DNA of 28,361 bases from Anaerocolumna jejuensis DSM 15929. GTDB lineage: Bacteria > Bacillota > Clostridia > Lachnospirales > Lachnospiraceae. The stretch is taken from the NCBI RefSeq assembly GCF_900142215.1, contig NZ_FRAC01000046.1:1-28361 (forward strand), read 5' to 3'. The translations under genes and the position numbers were made by a program. This document shows positions 15,744 to 23,960 of the stretch, in pieces (the first letter of the stretch is position 1; every line of letters begins with the position of its first letter). The notes beneath the pieces are model-generated. The model ran no database searches. It was given only the letters and a program-made list of their open reading frames with translations, and had not been told where the DNA came from.

Positions 15744-17210
15744 TTGAAATATTCCTTAAAACAAAAGCTGACCTTCTCCTATGTCATAATCGTAGTTGCC
15801 AGCATTGGTTTTGCCATTCTTTTTGCCAATGTGGGTATCAGGAATCAGTTCAAGCACTATGCGATTCAAAAGCAGGGGAAGGAAACGGAAGAGATAATAA
15901 GCCTTATCAGGATGAAATATGAGGAGGAAGGCGGATGGAGCAGTAAGTACCTTGACCTTATCGGAATGAATGCCCTGCAAAACGGTATGACTCTGGTAAT
16001 CAAGGACACCGGCGGAAAGGTCATATGGTCGGCCTATGAGCATAATAACGGCCTCTGCCAGATTATGATAAAGAACATGGCTCTTAATATGTCAAGCTAT
16101 TCCAATAAGTGGGACGGCAGATATGAGGAAAAGTCCTATCCTATAAAGGAAAAGAATTCGGTAATTGCTGAGCTTACCACAGGCTTTATGGGACCCTATT
16201 ATTTTAATGACGAAGAGCTGCTGTTTATAAAGGCTTTAAATTCCATCCTTGTTTTTGCCGGGGTGACCTCGGTGCTGCTGGCTGTTTTTCTGGGGATTTT
16301 TATGTCCGTCAGACTAAGTAATCCCCTGAAGAAAATATCGGATAAAGCTCTTTTCCTGGCAAAGGGAGAGTATAAGGAGAGAATAACCGAGGACTTAAAT
16401 ACAAGGGAGATCAAGATACTGGCAGATACCATCAACCAGCTCTCAGATGCTCTAATGGAAAAGGACAGGCTAAGGGGACAGCTGACCCAGGACGTTGCCC
16501 ATGAGCTCCGGACCCCTCTTACCTCTGTACAGGGCCATATGGAGGCAATGCTTGACGGTGTCTGGGAATTAAGCAATGAAAGACTCTTAAGCTGCTATGA
16601 GGAAATTATGAGGCTGAAAAGCCTGATCGGAAGCATTGAGGATTTATCCGCTTCAGAGGATAAGAATATCCTGCTCCATAAGGAAGAATTTGAATTCTCC
16701 TCCCTTGTGGAACGCCTTTTGCATAATTATGAGAAGGAGCTGTCCGATAAGAAGATGCAGGTAAAGCTTCGGGGGCGGCTGGAGGAAAAGAATGCAGGGA
16801 ACCTTAACTATGGGGATATTATCTACGGAGATGTTAACTATGGAGATGTTATCTATGCAGATGTTATCTATGCAGATAAGGATAAAATGTGCCAGGTATT
16901 AAATAACCTCCTCTCCAATGCAGTAAAATATTGTGACAGAGGAGCGGAGGTCATTATTACCTTAGAGCAGGAAGCCGGTCAGGCGGTAATTAAGGTATCA
17001 GATAACGGAAATGGCATATCCCAGGAGGACCTGCCCCATATCTTCGAACGGTTCTACCGGGCGGACAAATCCAGAAACAGTAATACCGGCGGAGCTGGAA
17101 TTGGACTGTCCATTACAAAATCCATTGTAGAAGCCCATGGGGGAAGTATTACAGCAAGCAGTGAATACGGAAAGGGAACGGAATTTACCATTCTACTTCC
17201 CGGCAGATAA
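15744..17210 (+). CDS. Membrane sensor histidine kinase
   Basis: A 488-residue kinase whose TTG start lies one base after the regulator stop, with GGGGGTG seven bases upstream; GTG 15735 is an alternative. Order: TM1 (10-32), an extracytoplasmic region of ~130 residues, TM2 (165-189), HAMP, HisKA with VAHELRTPLT (His253), and HATPase with NNLLSNAVKY, VSDNGNGIS and GGAGIGLSITKS. Between HisKA and the N box, residues 355-379 are five repeats of a pentapeptide like IYADV, encoded by 15 bp tandem units at 16806-16880. The last unit merges with the conserved ADKDKMCQVLNNL start of the ATPase fold. The ligand is unknown. Confidence 0.93.
   Translation: MKYSLKQKLTFSYVIIVVASIGFAILFANVGIRNQFKHYAIQKQGKETEEIISLIRMKYEEEGGWSSKYLDLIGMNALQNGMTLVIKDTGGKVIWSAYEHNNGLCQIMIKNMALNMSSYSNKWDGRYEEKSYPIKEKNSVIAELTTGFMGPYYFNDEELLFIKALNSILVFAGVTSVLLAVFLGIFMSVRLSNPLKKISDKALFLAKGEYKERITEDLNTREIKILADTINQLSDALMEKDRLRGQLTQDVAHELRTPLTSVQGHMEAMLDGVWELSNERLLSCYEEIMRLKSLIGSIEDLSASEDKNILLHKEEFEFSSLVERLLHNYEKELSDKKMQVKLRGRLEEKNAGNLNYGDIIYGDVNYGDVIYADVIYADKDKMCQVLNNLLSNAVKYCDRGAEVIITLEQEAGQAVIKVSDNGNGISQEDLPHIFERFYRADKSRNSNTGGAGIGLSITKSIVEAHGGSITASSEYGKGTEFTILLPGR
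16806..16880 (+). repeat. In-frame 15 bp tandem repeat inside the kinase gene
   Basis: Five 15-mers (starts 16806, 16821, 16836, 16851, 16866) follow the pattern ATCTATGCAGATGTT or AACTATGGAGATGTT. They lengthen the linker before the ATPase domain without breaking the frame. Copy number is a multiple of codons, so length variants would stay functional. Confidence 0.85.
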
Positions 17211-17216
17211 TACCGC

Positions 17217-19199
17217 TCAGGGCTTAAGGGGAGGATAGTTGATTTCAAGGCCCGGCTGGTGTCCCTTTTCCATCTTATGCCTGGCTTTCCGGTTGGCAAC
17301 GGAATCGAAAATAATGGAAAAGTCATAATCCGGAGGATAAAGCTCCAGGGCCGGAGAGATTAACTTTAACCTCTTATGGTTTACGTATTCCTTCTTCTTT
17401 TGTATCTGGATGCCAATAAAACCTTTTTCATCTGCGGACTGAAATACAATTCCTATTTTTTTCTGAGGGTAGATCATTACACTGTCCCCCAGGCTATACT
17501 TAGCAGCAGCGCCGCCTTTTTTCCGGGAAGTGTCCTCATTCTCTCCCTTAATTCTTGGAAGCAGAGAAGGAGTAACAGGCGAAGGGGTATCAAGGTCTTC
17601 AGAGGTCAGGAAATCTGGCCTGGAGGATTCTGCCTCAGAGGCTTCCAGGGGGGAAGGAGAAGCCTTGGGGGAAGTCCTCTGATAAGCCTCTTTATAAGCC
17701 CTTGCCAGCATGCTCTCTGGCATGCCCAGGCGCTTTGCAATATATAGGGCACAGCTTTCACCGGCTTCGCCGATTTCCAGGCGGTAGAGGGGTCTTAAGC
17801 TTTCCTTGTCAAAGGCCATTCTGGCATTTATCAATCCACTGGTATTAGCGGCATATTCCTTCACCTCCGGGTAATGGGTGGTAGCAACCAGCAGGCAGTT
17901 CTTTCGGCGGAGCTCATCCAGAATGGCAATGGCAATGCCCATGCCCTCTGCCGGGTCAGTGCCGGAGCCAAGCTCGTCCAGGAGCACCAGGCTTTCTTCA
18001 TTGGAAGCCTTTAATATTTCAATAATATTTGTAATATGGGCGGAGAAGGTAGAAAGATTTTCCGAAATACTCTGCCCGTCCCCGATGTCACAAAAAATAC
18101 CATTGTTCATGGTTAATTCCGCCTCTTTACAGGGGACATGAAGACCGCACTGTGCCATGAGGGAAAGGAGTCCCACAGTTTTGAGGGCCACAGTCTTGCC
18201 GCCTGTATTAGGACCGGTGATAATAACTCCCTGTATACCCTCACCCAGCTTAAAGTCTAGGGGAACACACTCCATGGTATTTAAAAGGGGATGGCGGCCT
18301 TCCAGGATGGATATCCTTCTTTCGTGGTTCATAAGGGCTGGTACTCCCTTCATATCGATACTGAGCTTTGCCTTGGCAAAGAGAATATCAAGGGTCTCCA
18401 TAGCCTGCATATTCAGAAAAATATCCGAGGAGGCCTCTGCAATCATACCGGTCAGCAGGTACAGTATCCGCCTTACTTCATTATCTTCTTCGATTTTTAG
18501 CAGGGACAGTTCTTCCTCCAGCTTCAGTACCGTATTAGGAACGATAAAGCAGGTGGAGCCCGTTGAGGAAACATCCAGGGTGGAACCGCTGATCTGGTTC
18601 TTGTATTCCTTCTTTACGGGAAGAACATAATGTCCGTTCCGGGAAGAGACATAATTCTCTGAGAACCATTCCTTCTTACTTCTTAACAGATTTTCCAGCT
18701 TGCTTCGGATTTCGGACTGGAGCTGTTCCATTTTTCTTCTAATTCCTTTTAATTCTTTGGTAGCCTCATCCTCTACCTGATTTCCCCGAAGGCAGCGGTT
18801 GATTTCTTCCGTTAAGGAAGAAAGGTCAGCAAAGGAATTGCCATAATAGGCAATGTCTGTCTGTAAAAATTCTGCCTTTAAGAGATAAGCTTTCACACGC
18901 CTGGTAGCAGTAAGAAACTGTGCGGTAGAAAGAATCTGTTCCGGCAGCAGCATACTTCCTAAGGAAGCCAGCTCCAGATATTTATCGATATCTTTCATGG
19001 AGGGAAGGGGAGGTGTTCCCAGGGCTGTTAAGACAGCTTTTGCTTCCGTTGTTTCCTTTATTTTCAGCCTTACCTCTGACAGGGAGAGGAGGGGAGAGAG
19101 CATCGTAAGCTTCGCCCTGGCACTATCCGAGACTGCCCTTTCGCAAAGCATGGTTTTTATTGTATCAAATTCTAAGGTTTCATAAGTTTTATTCAACAT
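17217..19199 (-). CDS. MutS2-like ATPase without Smr domain
   Basis: A 660-residue protein; start at ATG 19199 with AAAGGA eight bases upstream (an upstream in-frame extension runs through the leader terminator and is rejected). The clamp/lever region is followed by the MutS-type ATPase: Walker A GPNTGGKT (329-336), signature around SISENLSTFSAH, Walker B LVLLDELGSGTDPAE (404-418) and ATTHYPEVKEYA. This is the MutS2 subfamily, implicated in recombination control or rescue of collided ribosomes rather than mismatch repair. Typical MutS2 is ~780 residues and ends in an Smr nuclease domain; this one ends after a Pro/Ser-rich linker and a small SH3-like stretch. Six bases separate its stop from the kinase stop. 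Confidence 0.88.
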   Translation of the reverse strand: MLNKTYETLEFDTIKTMLCERAVSDSARAKLTMLSPLLSLSEVRLKIKETTEAKAVLTALGTPPLPSMKDIDKYLELASLGSMLLPEQILSTAQFLTATRRVKAYLLKAEFLQTDIAYYGNSFADLSSLTEEINRCLRGNQVEDEATKELKGIRRKMEQLQSEIRSKLENLLRSKKEWFSENYVSSRNGHYVLPVKKEYKNQISGSTLDVSSTGSTCFIVPNTVLKLEEELSLLKIEEDNEVRRILYLLTGMIAEASSDIFLNMQAMETLDILFAKAKLSIDMKGVPALMNHERRISILEGRHPLLNTMECVPLDFKLGEGIQGVIITGPNTGGKTVALKTVGLLSLMAQCGLHVPCKEAELTMNNGIFCDIGDGQSISENLSTFSAHITNIIEILKASNEESLVLLDELGSGTDPAEGMGIAIAILDELRRKNCLLVATTHYPEVKEYAANTSGLINARMAFDKESLRPLYRLEIGEAGESCALYIAKRLGMPESMLARAYKEAYQRTSPKASPSPLEASEAESSRPDFLTSEDLDTPSPVTPSLLPRIKGENEDTSRKKGGAAAKYSLGDSVMIYPQKKIGIVFQSADEKGFIGIQIQKKKEYVNHKRLKLISPALELYPPDYDFSIIFDSVANRKARHKMEKGHQPGLEINYPPLKP

Positions 19200-19565
19200 G
19201 ATAATATCCTTTCTGTTCTTAAATGGTTCTGCAAAGAGGTAACCAGTTAAAGCAACCTCTTGAAAAAAATAATACCCACAGGAAATGAACAGAAAAACTC
19301 CCTGTGGGTACAAAAATAAGCATAGCAGTAATCACTCTGCTACGCCTGCCTTTATGTTAAGATGGCAGATTGAGTATTTTCTGTAATTTGGGAAAAGCAC
19401 AACAAAAACAGGTGCCAATCATAACTTATTTAAATAAATAAGCGCCTGCCGCATCCTACTAAAATTCAATTAATGCTTTACCCTATTTTGTTTGGTTAGT
19501 TGTTATAAACCTCACTTACAGATAATACCGACATCAAAACCATCCTTTCTTAATTCTTTTATAAT
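19200..19565 (-). ncRNA. Long structured leader of the mutS2-like gene, class unknown
   Basis: The gap between a good promoter and the start codon is ~365 nt. On the minus strand it contains successive hairpins: CTTATTT/AAATAAG within CAGGCGC...GGCACCTG near 19420-19462, CTGCC/GGCAG near 19350, GTAGCAG/CTGCTATG near 19322-19347, then an intrinsic terminator. This layout is that of a riboswitch-type or attenuated leader, or a separate small RNA of ~300 nt. I checked for T-box, c-di-GMP, lysine and yybP-ykoY core motifs and saw none. Confidence 0.45.
19262..19310 (-). terminator. Intrinsic terminator in the mutS2-like leader
   Basis: Read on the minus strand, TACCCACAGG (19310-19301) pairs with CCTGTGGGTA (19282-19273), followed by TTATTTTTTT. 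It lies 63 bases before the start codon, so it must be bypassed for the gene to be expressed from the upstream promoter. Confidence 0.8.
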
Positions 19566-19571
19566 GGTGCC

Positions 19572-19600
19572 ATCATACCATAGAACCCTTAATTTGTAAA
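19572..19600 (-). promoter_or_regulatory. Promoter for the mutS2-like leader
   Basis: On the minus strand TTTACA (19600-19595) and TATGAT (19577-19572) are separated by exactly 17 bases, a good sigma-A match. The predicted start is near 19565. Confidence 0.65.
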
Positions 19601-19767
19601 GAGATTTCTGTTAGAACTGAACAGTAAATGTTAAATATGTTAAAGTTCAGACTTTTTGGATTTAAGTCTTTGGAACCAGAGACCATCTGTGTTTTATATA
19701 AAAATTCCGCGAATAGATAGGTTGAACTGTAACCGGCAAAAGCATAAAACCAGTTAATAGAAAGGAA

Positions 19768-19945
19768 TGGGGACAGGTACTGTCTTGTGTAAGGCAGTAA
19801 CAAGGATTAGTTCAGGCTTCACTATTCAAAAACCTTTATTCCACTATAAATTGAAAAAATTAATCAAAACAGCTACAAACTCGCTAAGCTCAAATAAATC
19901 CACTGTATTTCTCAGCTGTGTTTCTTACAGATTAAATTTTTTTTC
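19768..19945. repeat. Decayed relative of the palindromic elements
   Basis: It begins with GGGGACAGGTACTGTC and ends in an 80-base hairpin (19858-19937) whose arms TTAATC/GATTAA and AAAACAGCT/AGCTGTGTTT close a loop containing AACTCGCTAAGCTCAAA. That loop closely matches the loops of the copies at 107-344 and 3052-3287. A T-run (ATTTTTTTT) follows, so it might also terminate plus-strand transcription. Confidence 0.5.
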
Positions 19946-20074
19946 CGAATATTAACTGATATGCAATGGATAAAGAGGATGGACTATAACAGACTGATAT
20001 AGGAAATAAGAAATAATTGGTAAAAAAAATGTGGACTATGGGGTGATTTTGTCGTATTATATAAGACAATAAAA

Positions 20075-20104
20075 TGGCAATAATTTATAAAAATTCCCTA
20101 TAAT
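20075..20104 (+). promoter_or_regulatory. Candidate promoter of the spike/effector operon
   Basis: TATAAT at 20099-20104 is a perfect -10. TGGCAA at 20075-20080, 18 bases upstream, is a poor -35, so the promoter may need an activator. A small palindrome TTGTC...GACAA (about 20049-20069) lies immediately upstream. Confidence 0.5.
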
Positions 20105-20154
20105 GCATTTTACAAATATACCCGAATAAATTAATAGGAGGATAAGGATTTCAT

Positions 20155-20790
20155 ATGGAGCATGTAGATGAGAAGATTTTAAAGCAAAGAGAAATGATGG
20201 AAGAGTTTGAAAAGCAGCGTTTTGATAAGGATAACATTGAAAAGGAAAATCAAAGTTCCATTTTTGACGGGCAGATTGAAATTCATAAAATTCCGGTATC
20301 CTTTGCAGAAAGGAGTCTGCTGGATGACAGAATAGCCATCTGGATGCCGGAGGACTTCAGGGAGCTTACACAGGAGGAAATTAACGCAGTCTATTTGTTA
20401 GGAAATAAGCCGGACGTGGTCTATGGCAATGCTTATTTGAATCTTTCCTTGGGGTTCCATTATACAGACAATGAGGTGCCAAATGAATATATGGGGGATT
20501 TTGTAAAGATTGCAAGGATGATTCTGGAAAAATCCGGCCCGAAGGTTACGGTTTATTCCGAGAAGGTAAGAAAGACGGGGTATCATACGGTTTCAAGTCT
20601 GGAACTGGTCTCTCATACGATTACGGATACCATCTATAATGTGATGTTCTACAGCTCCTTAAACGGTAAGGTATTGATAGGCTTCCTTAATTTTAATTAC
20701 CGGTATCTGGACCGGTATAAGAAAATAGCCAAAGAGATGCTGGAATCCTTCCGGTTCATTGAAGATTCTAGGAAGGAGGAAGAAGGATGA
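20155..20790 (+). CDS. Possible DcrB/DUF1795-like (Eag-type) chaperone
   Basis: A 211-residue soluble protein with AGGAGG upstream of ATG 20155. The first ~35 residues are a charged helix. The rest resembles the DcrB/DUF1795 (Mog1-like) fold: RIAIWMPEDFRELT at the start, alternating strands through LSLGFHYTD and VYSEKVRKTGYHTVSSLELVS, then a closing helix KKIAKEMLESFRF. In T6SS loci, DUF1795 (Eag) proteins chaperone PAAR effectors. First gene of the operon, overlapping the VgrG-like start by four bases (ATGA), which supports a direct role in spike assembly. The fold assignment is by pattern only, without a profile search, and is moderate. Confidence 0.5.
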   Translation: MEHVDEKILKQREMMEEFEKQRFDKDNIEKENQSSIFDGQIEIHKIPVSFAERSLLDDRIAIWMPEDFRELTQEEINAVYLLGNKPDVVYGNAYLNLSLGFHYTDNEVPNEYMGDFVKIARMILEKSGPKVTVYSEKVRKTGYHTVSSLELVSHTITDTIYNVMFYSSLNGKVLIGFLNFNYRYLDRYKKIAKEMLESFRFIEDSRKEEEG

Positions 20791-22223
20791 ATACAATTTC
20801 TTATGGGGATATTACAGTTAATGGTTTTCCCTTTCGTAAAATCGTACAGATTCTCATTAGCCATACAGTCAATGACCATGGCCATGCACAGGTAACCGGG
20901 GAGCTGGACCCGGCTACGGCCCAGGATTTCTTAAAGCGTGTGGATGAGAAAATGATGGTATCCATCACCACAAAAGCAGAGGGACAGCCCTCCAATCTTT
21001 TTTATGGCTGCGTTCACAATGTCTCCCTGCAGCAGGAAACAGAATACAGCAAAGTGACCTTACAGCTGTATTCCATGAGCCGCTTACTGGATATGGAGAA
21101 AAAGAATAAGACCTATCAGAATACGGCAAAGACTTACGGACAGATTATTGCGGGAGATATATCCGACAAAGGGGATTTACATATGATGGTTTCCGATAAG
21201 GCAATTGGAAGCCTTATTATGAAATATAATGAAACCGATTGGGAATTTGCAAAGCGTATGGCGGCAAAGCTGAATGCACCGCTGGTTTCCAATATTTCTT
21301 CTCCCCGGCCTCAGATATACATGGGACTGCCTCCTGCAAGCAAGTCCATTACAATCAATAAGACAGCCTATTCTTACGGAAGTGATACCGGAGCCTATGC
21401 ACAGATGAGCACCGGTGCGCTGCCCCAGGATTTTGGCGGAGAGCAGATAGAGAGCTATGAATATGGCTATGTGGGGGACCAGATTTCCTTTGGAGGAAAG
21501 ACAGGAAGGATAAAGAGCGTACAGGCCTGCCTCCAGGATGGAATTCTGACCATGACCTATGGAATGTTAGCCGGAGGAGGCACATCGGCAGGAGGCGGAG
21601 GGGGTGCGTCCGCGGGAGCAGGAGGCGGATTCGCCGGGATTGCAGCTCCTTCCACACCCAATGTCCAGGCCTCCGGTAAGATGATGCGGGGAAAGGTTAT
21701 GGCTGTATCCGGAGATAAGGTACAGGCACATCTTACGGATGTGGACGGTGGTTATGACGGAGGGGGAAACTGGTGGTTTCCCTATTCGACAGCGTATTCT
21801 TCCAGTGATGGAAGCGGCTGGTACTGTATGCCGGAAGTAGGGGATGAGGTGCGTGTGTTCTTCCCGTCAGGTAATGAAGGGGACGCCTTTGCCGCAAGCT
21901 CTGTCTGCGCTACACCTCCGGCCAATCCCAAGCATAAGAGCTGGAAAGCACCGGGAGGAAAGGAAATACTTCTTACGGATGAGGGAATGTATATCATAGG
22001 AAAATCCGGAAAGATATATATTAATTTAACGGATGAAAAGGGAATCGAGATTCATTCGGATAAAGATATCAGCATATCTTCTGATGCCAATATCAAAATC
22101 AACTCCTCTTCCGAGGTACAAATAGTGGCAAAAAACCAAATCGTAATAGGTACGGAAGGTGCATATCTTGATTTGACGGAAAATTCGGCTACGCTGGCGG
22201 CGAGCCAGGTACTGATTAATTAG
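20787..22223 (+). CDS. VgrG-like spike protein (gpD/gp27 + gp5 OB domain)
   Basis: A 478-residue protein. Residues 1-~255 resemble the phage late-control gpD/gp27-like base (hub) domain. A Gly/Ala-rich linker (~262-290) follows. Residues ~300-375 match a gp5-type OB fold (MRGKVMAVSGDKVQAHL ... WYCMPEVGDEVRVFFPSG). The tail has a repetitive beta-strand pattern (GIEIHSDKDISISSDANIKI) as in VgrG/gp5 needle helices. Such trimers form the membrane-piercing spike of T6SS, eCIS and tailocins and carry PAAR tips. Translation is coupled to the upstream gene. It is a clear spike homologue, but which machine it serves is not shown here. Confidence 0.85.
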   Translation: MNTISYGDITVNGFPFRKIVQILISHTVNDHGHAQVTGELDPATAQDFLKRVDEKMMVSITTKAEGQPSNLFYGCVHNVSLQQETEYSKVTLQLYSMSRLLDMEKKNKTYQNTAKTYGQIIAGDISDKGDLHMMVSDKAIGSLIMKYNETDWEFAKRMAAKLNAPLVSNISSPRPQIYMGLPPASKSITINKTAYSYGSDTGAYAQMSTGALPQDFGGEQIESYEYGYVGDQISFGGKTGRIKSVQACLQDGILTMTYGMLAGGGTSAGGGGGASAGAGGGFAGIAAPSTPNVQASGKMMRGKVMAVSGDKVQAHLTDVDGGYDGGGNWWFPYSTAYSSSDGSGWYCMPEVGDEVRVFFPSGNEGDAFAASSVCATPPANPKHKSWKAPGGKEILLTDEGMYIIGKSGKIYINLTDEKGIEIHSDKDISISSDANIKINSSSEVQIVAKNQIVIGTEGAYLDLTENSATLAASQVLIN

Positions 22224-22235
22224 GGGGATTGAGCA

Positions 22236-23429
22236 ATGGCAGACAGTTGTACCACGATGTTTGAGGAAACCTTTTACCCCAGGGCCTTTTTAAAATTAGC
22301 GGATAAGACCATTGAAGCCTTTGAGGAGCAACAGGAGGAAATCATAAAAGAATGGAAGGACGGAATAAAGAACTATCTGTCAGAGCTGGAAGGGCTGCAA
22401 AAGGAAAAGCTGGCACCGGAAGTATCGGAGCTGCATTTTTCCTTTTTGTATACCTCCCTGCTGTCCGGAGAGCCGAAATTCCGCATTGATACCTATGGAG
22501 AAGGCGGGCGGCTTAGTTCGGAAAGTATTCTGACAGAGGAAATATCCGCCCCATGGCTGGGAGTTTATTTTGAAGAATTCAGGCAGGAGCTGGAAGAATA
22601 TACGGTAAGGGAAAGTATCCGACGTTTTATCCGTCCGGCAGAGCTGGAGGTACTAAAGCTTCGTGCGGTGAGAAGCCTTCTGTACTACTTTTCCAGCCGG
22701 TTCCGGTATATTGCCCCCGATATCCTGGATTTTAGGGAATTGGCTAAAATAAAAAAAGAAGACAGCTTTGTTATCCAGATGGGAGAGTACATGGACTGGC
22801 AGAAAACTCTTTATGCCCTTCTCCCGGAGGTGGATATCTTTAACTGTGATAGAAATACCCTGCTTTCCTTTCGCAGGTTTTCTGCCATTTACTATCAGGA
22901 CAAGGTGTTCTCGGGCCTGAAGGTGGATAATGCCAGATTTCTGGACTGTACCTTTAAGGATACTGTAATAGAAAACTGCAGGTTGAATGACAGCATGTTT
23001 GCCGGCTGTGTTTTTGAAAATACGGTATTCCGGAACACGGAAATGGCAGGCTGCCTGTTTCTGGACTGCACCATCAAAAATTCTGTCTGGGAGCAGGTGG
23101 AATTTTTGGCGGAAGACCTTAAAGCCGAGATGTCGGAAAACTATGAACCGACATTGGAAAACTATGAACCGACGTCGGAAAACTATGAACTGACAGCGGA
23201 ACACTATGAACCGACAGCGGAAAACTATGAACTGACAGCAGAATACTATGAACCGGCGGAGTTCTACCGCTGCAGTCTGGAGGACTGCCGGTTTATCGGC
23301 TGCGGCCTTTCTGAGTGCTCCGTAGGGGATTGTGATCTGGAAAAGGTCGTAATAAAAGACAGCAGGACAGAGAATTCCGGCTTTTTGGAGCAGGAGGGTA
23401 TCCTATGGGCAGATTTACAGGAGGAGTAG
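22236..23429 (+). CDS. Pentapeptide-repeat protein with inserted heptapeptide array
   Basis: A 397-residue protein 12 bases after the VgrG-like gene. Residues 1-~215 are helical and charged, with no family recognised. From ~228 to ~295 the pattern of A/F/C every fifth residue (ARFLDCTFKDTVIENCRLND ...) indicates a pentapeptide-repeat right-handed beta-helix, which resumes at ~343-385 (CSLEDCRFIGCGLSECS). Residues 301-342 interrupt it with six heptapeptides such as ENYEPTS and ENYELTA, encoded by 21 bp tandem units. Pentapeptide proteins occur in several VgrG/effector loci, perhaps as adaptors. A role with the spike is inferred from operon position only. Confidence 0.75.
   Translation: MADSCTTMFEETFYPRAFLKLADKTIEAFEEQQEEIIKEWKDGIKNYLSELEGLQKEKLAPEVSELHFSFLYTSLLSGEPKFRIDTYGEGGRLSSESILTEEISAPWLGVYFEEFRQELEEYTVRESIRRFIRPAELEVLKLRAVRSLLYYFSSRFRYIAPDILDFRELAKIKKEDSFVIQMGEYMDWQKTLYALLPEVDIFNCDRNTLLSFRRFSAIYYQDKVFSGLKVDNARFLDCTFKDTVIENCRLNDSMFAGCVFENTVFRNTEMAGCLFLDCTIKNSVWEQVEFLAEDLKAEMSENYEPTLENYEPTSENYELTAEHYEPTAENYELTAEYYEPAEFYRCSLEDCRFIGCGLSECSVGDCDLEKVVIKDSRTENSGFLEQEGILWADLQEE
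23136..23261 (+). repeat. In-frame 21 bp tandem repeat inside the pentapeptide-repeat gene
   Basis: Six 21-mers follow the pattern GAAAACTATGAACCGACAGC(G) from 23136 to 23261. Units differ at a few bases, giving ENYEPT, ENYELT, EHYEPT and EYYEP variants. It lies between two blocks of pentapeptide repeats. Confidence 0.9.
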
Positions 23430-23432
23430 GGC

Positions 23433-23960
23433 ATGGACTATTTTGAGTTGTTTCAAAGTGAAAAGGTAGAAAATGCGGTGGAGCTGATGGGCCTTGACAA
23501 AAACCAGTACAGCTATTCCATGAAGGAAGAGGATTTCTCGGCACTGGATAAATTAAAGGTGGCATATTACAGCGGACGGGATACGGAGGAAGTCTGTGAT
23601 ATCCTGAAGGAGCCAACCTATCTCATTTCCAATGAAATAAAAAGACTGTTTGAATTATATGATAAAAGTATTGAATATAAGGGAGTACAGCTTTTTTCTA
23701 CAGCCGGTGAAAATACCAAAAGCCCTTTGTACTGGGTGGCAGACTTTCCCATGCCTGAGTGTATGCATGAGAGCAGCGGAAAATATGACAACGGGATGTT
23801 AAAGGAGCTGGTGCTGGACAGAAAGAAGATAAGGGGACTGGATATTTTCCGTGTGGCCGGATTGCTGGAATATAAGATTATTGTTTCACTGCCGGTTGCA
23901 GAAAGCCTGCTTAGGAGGAGGCTTTACGGAATCGGATTGCGAAAGGTCAAGGTGGTCTGA
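23433..23960 (+). CDS. Possible DUF1629/Imm11-like protein of the spike operon
   Basis: A 175-residue soluble protein starting three bases after the previous stop, with AGGAGGAG just upstream. The C-terminal half, including LKELVLDRKKIRGLDIFRVA, then KIIVSLPVAESLLRRRLYGIGLRKV, resembles the DUF1629/Imm11 family (PF07791), found among immunity-like proteins of polymorphic toxin loci. The N-terminal third is acidic and unassigned. It abuts the DUF4280-toxin gene (TGA then ATG). Its position before rather than after the toxin, and its matching base composition with the VgrG-like gene, suggest a conserved accessory role rather than the cognate immunity. The family call is tentative. Confidence 0.5.
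   Translation: MDYFELFQSEKVENAVELMGLDKNQYSYSMKEEDFSALDKLKVAYYSGRDTEEVCDILKEPTYLISNEIKRLFELYDKSIEYKGVQLFSTAGENTKSPLYWVADFPMPECMHESSGKYDNGMLKELVLDRKKIRGLDIFRVAGLLEYKIIVSLPVAESLLRRRLYGIGLRKVKVV

Noticed and set aside
19200..19313. N-terminal extension of the MutS2-like protein
   Set aside because: The extra 38 codons run through an intrinsic terminator, and AAAGGA precedes the internal ATG at 19199.
22653..23204. 183-codon minus-strand frame within the pentapeptide-repeat gene
   Set aside because: Antisense to a gene with strong repeat structure; its own repeats are only the mirror of the 21 bp array.
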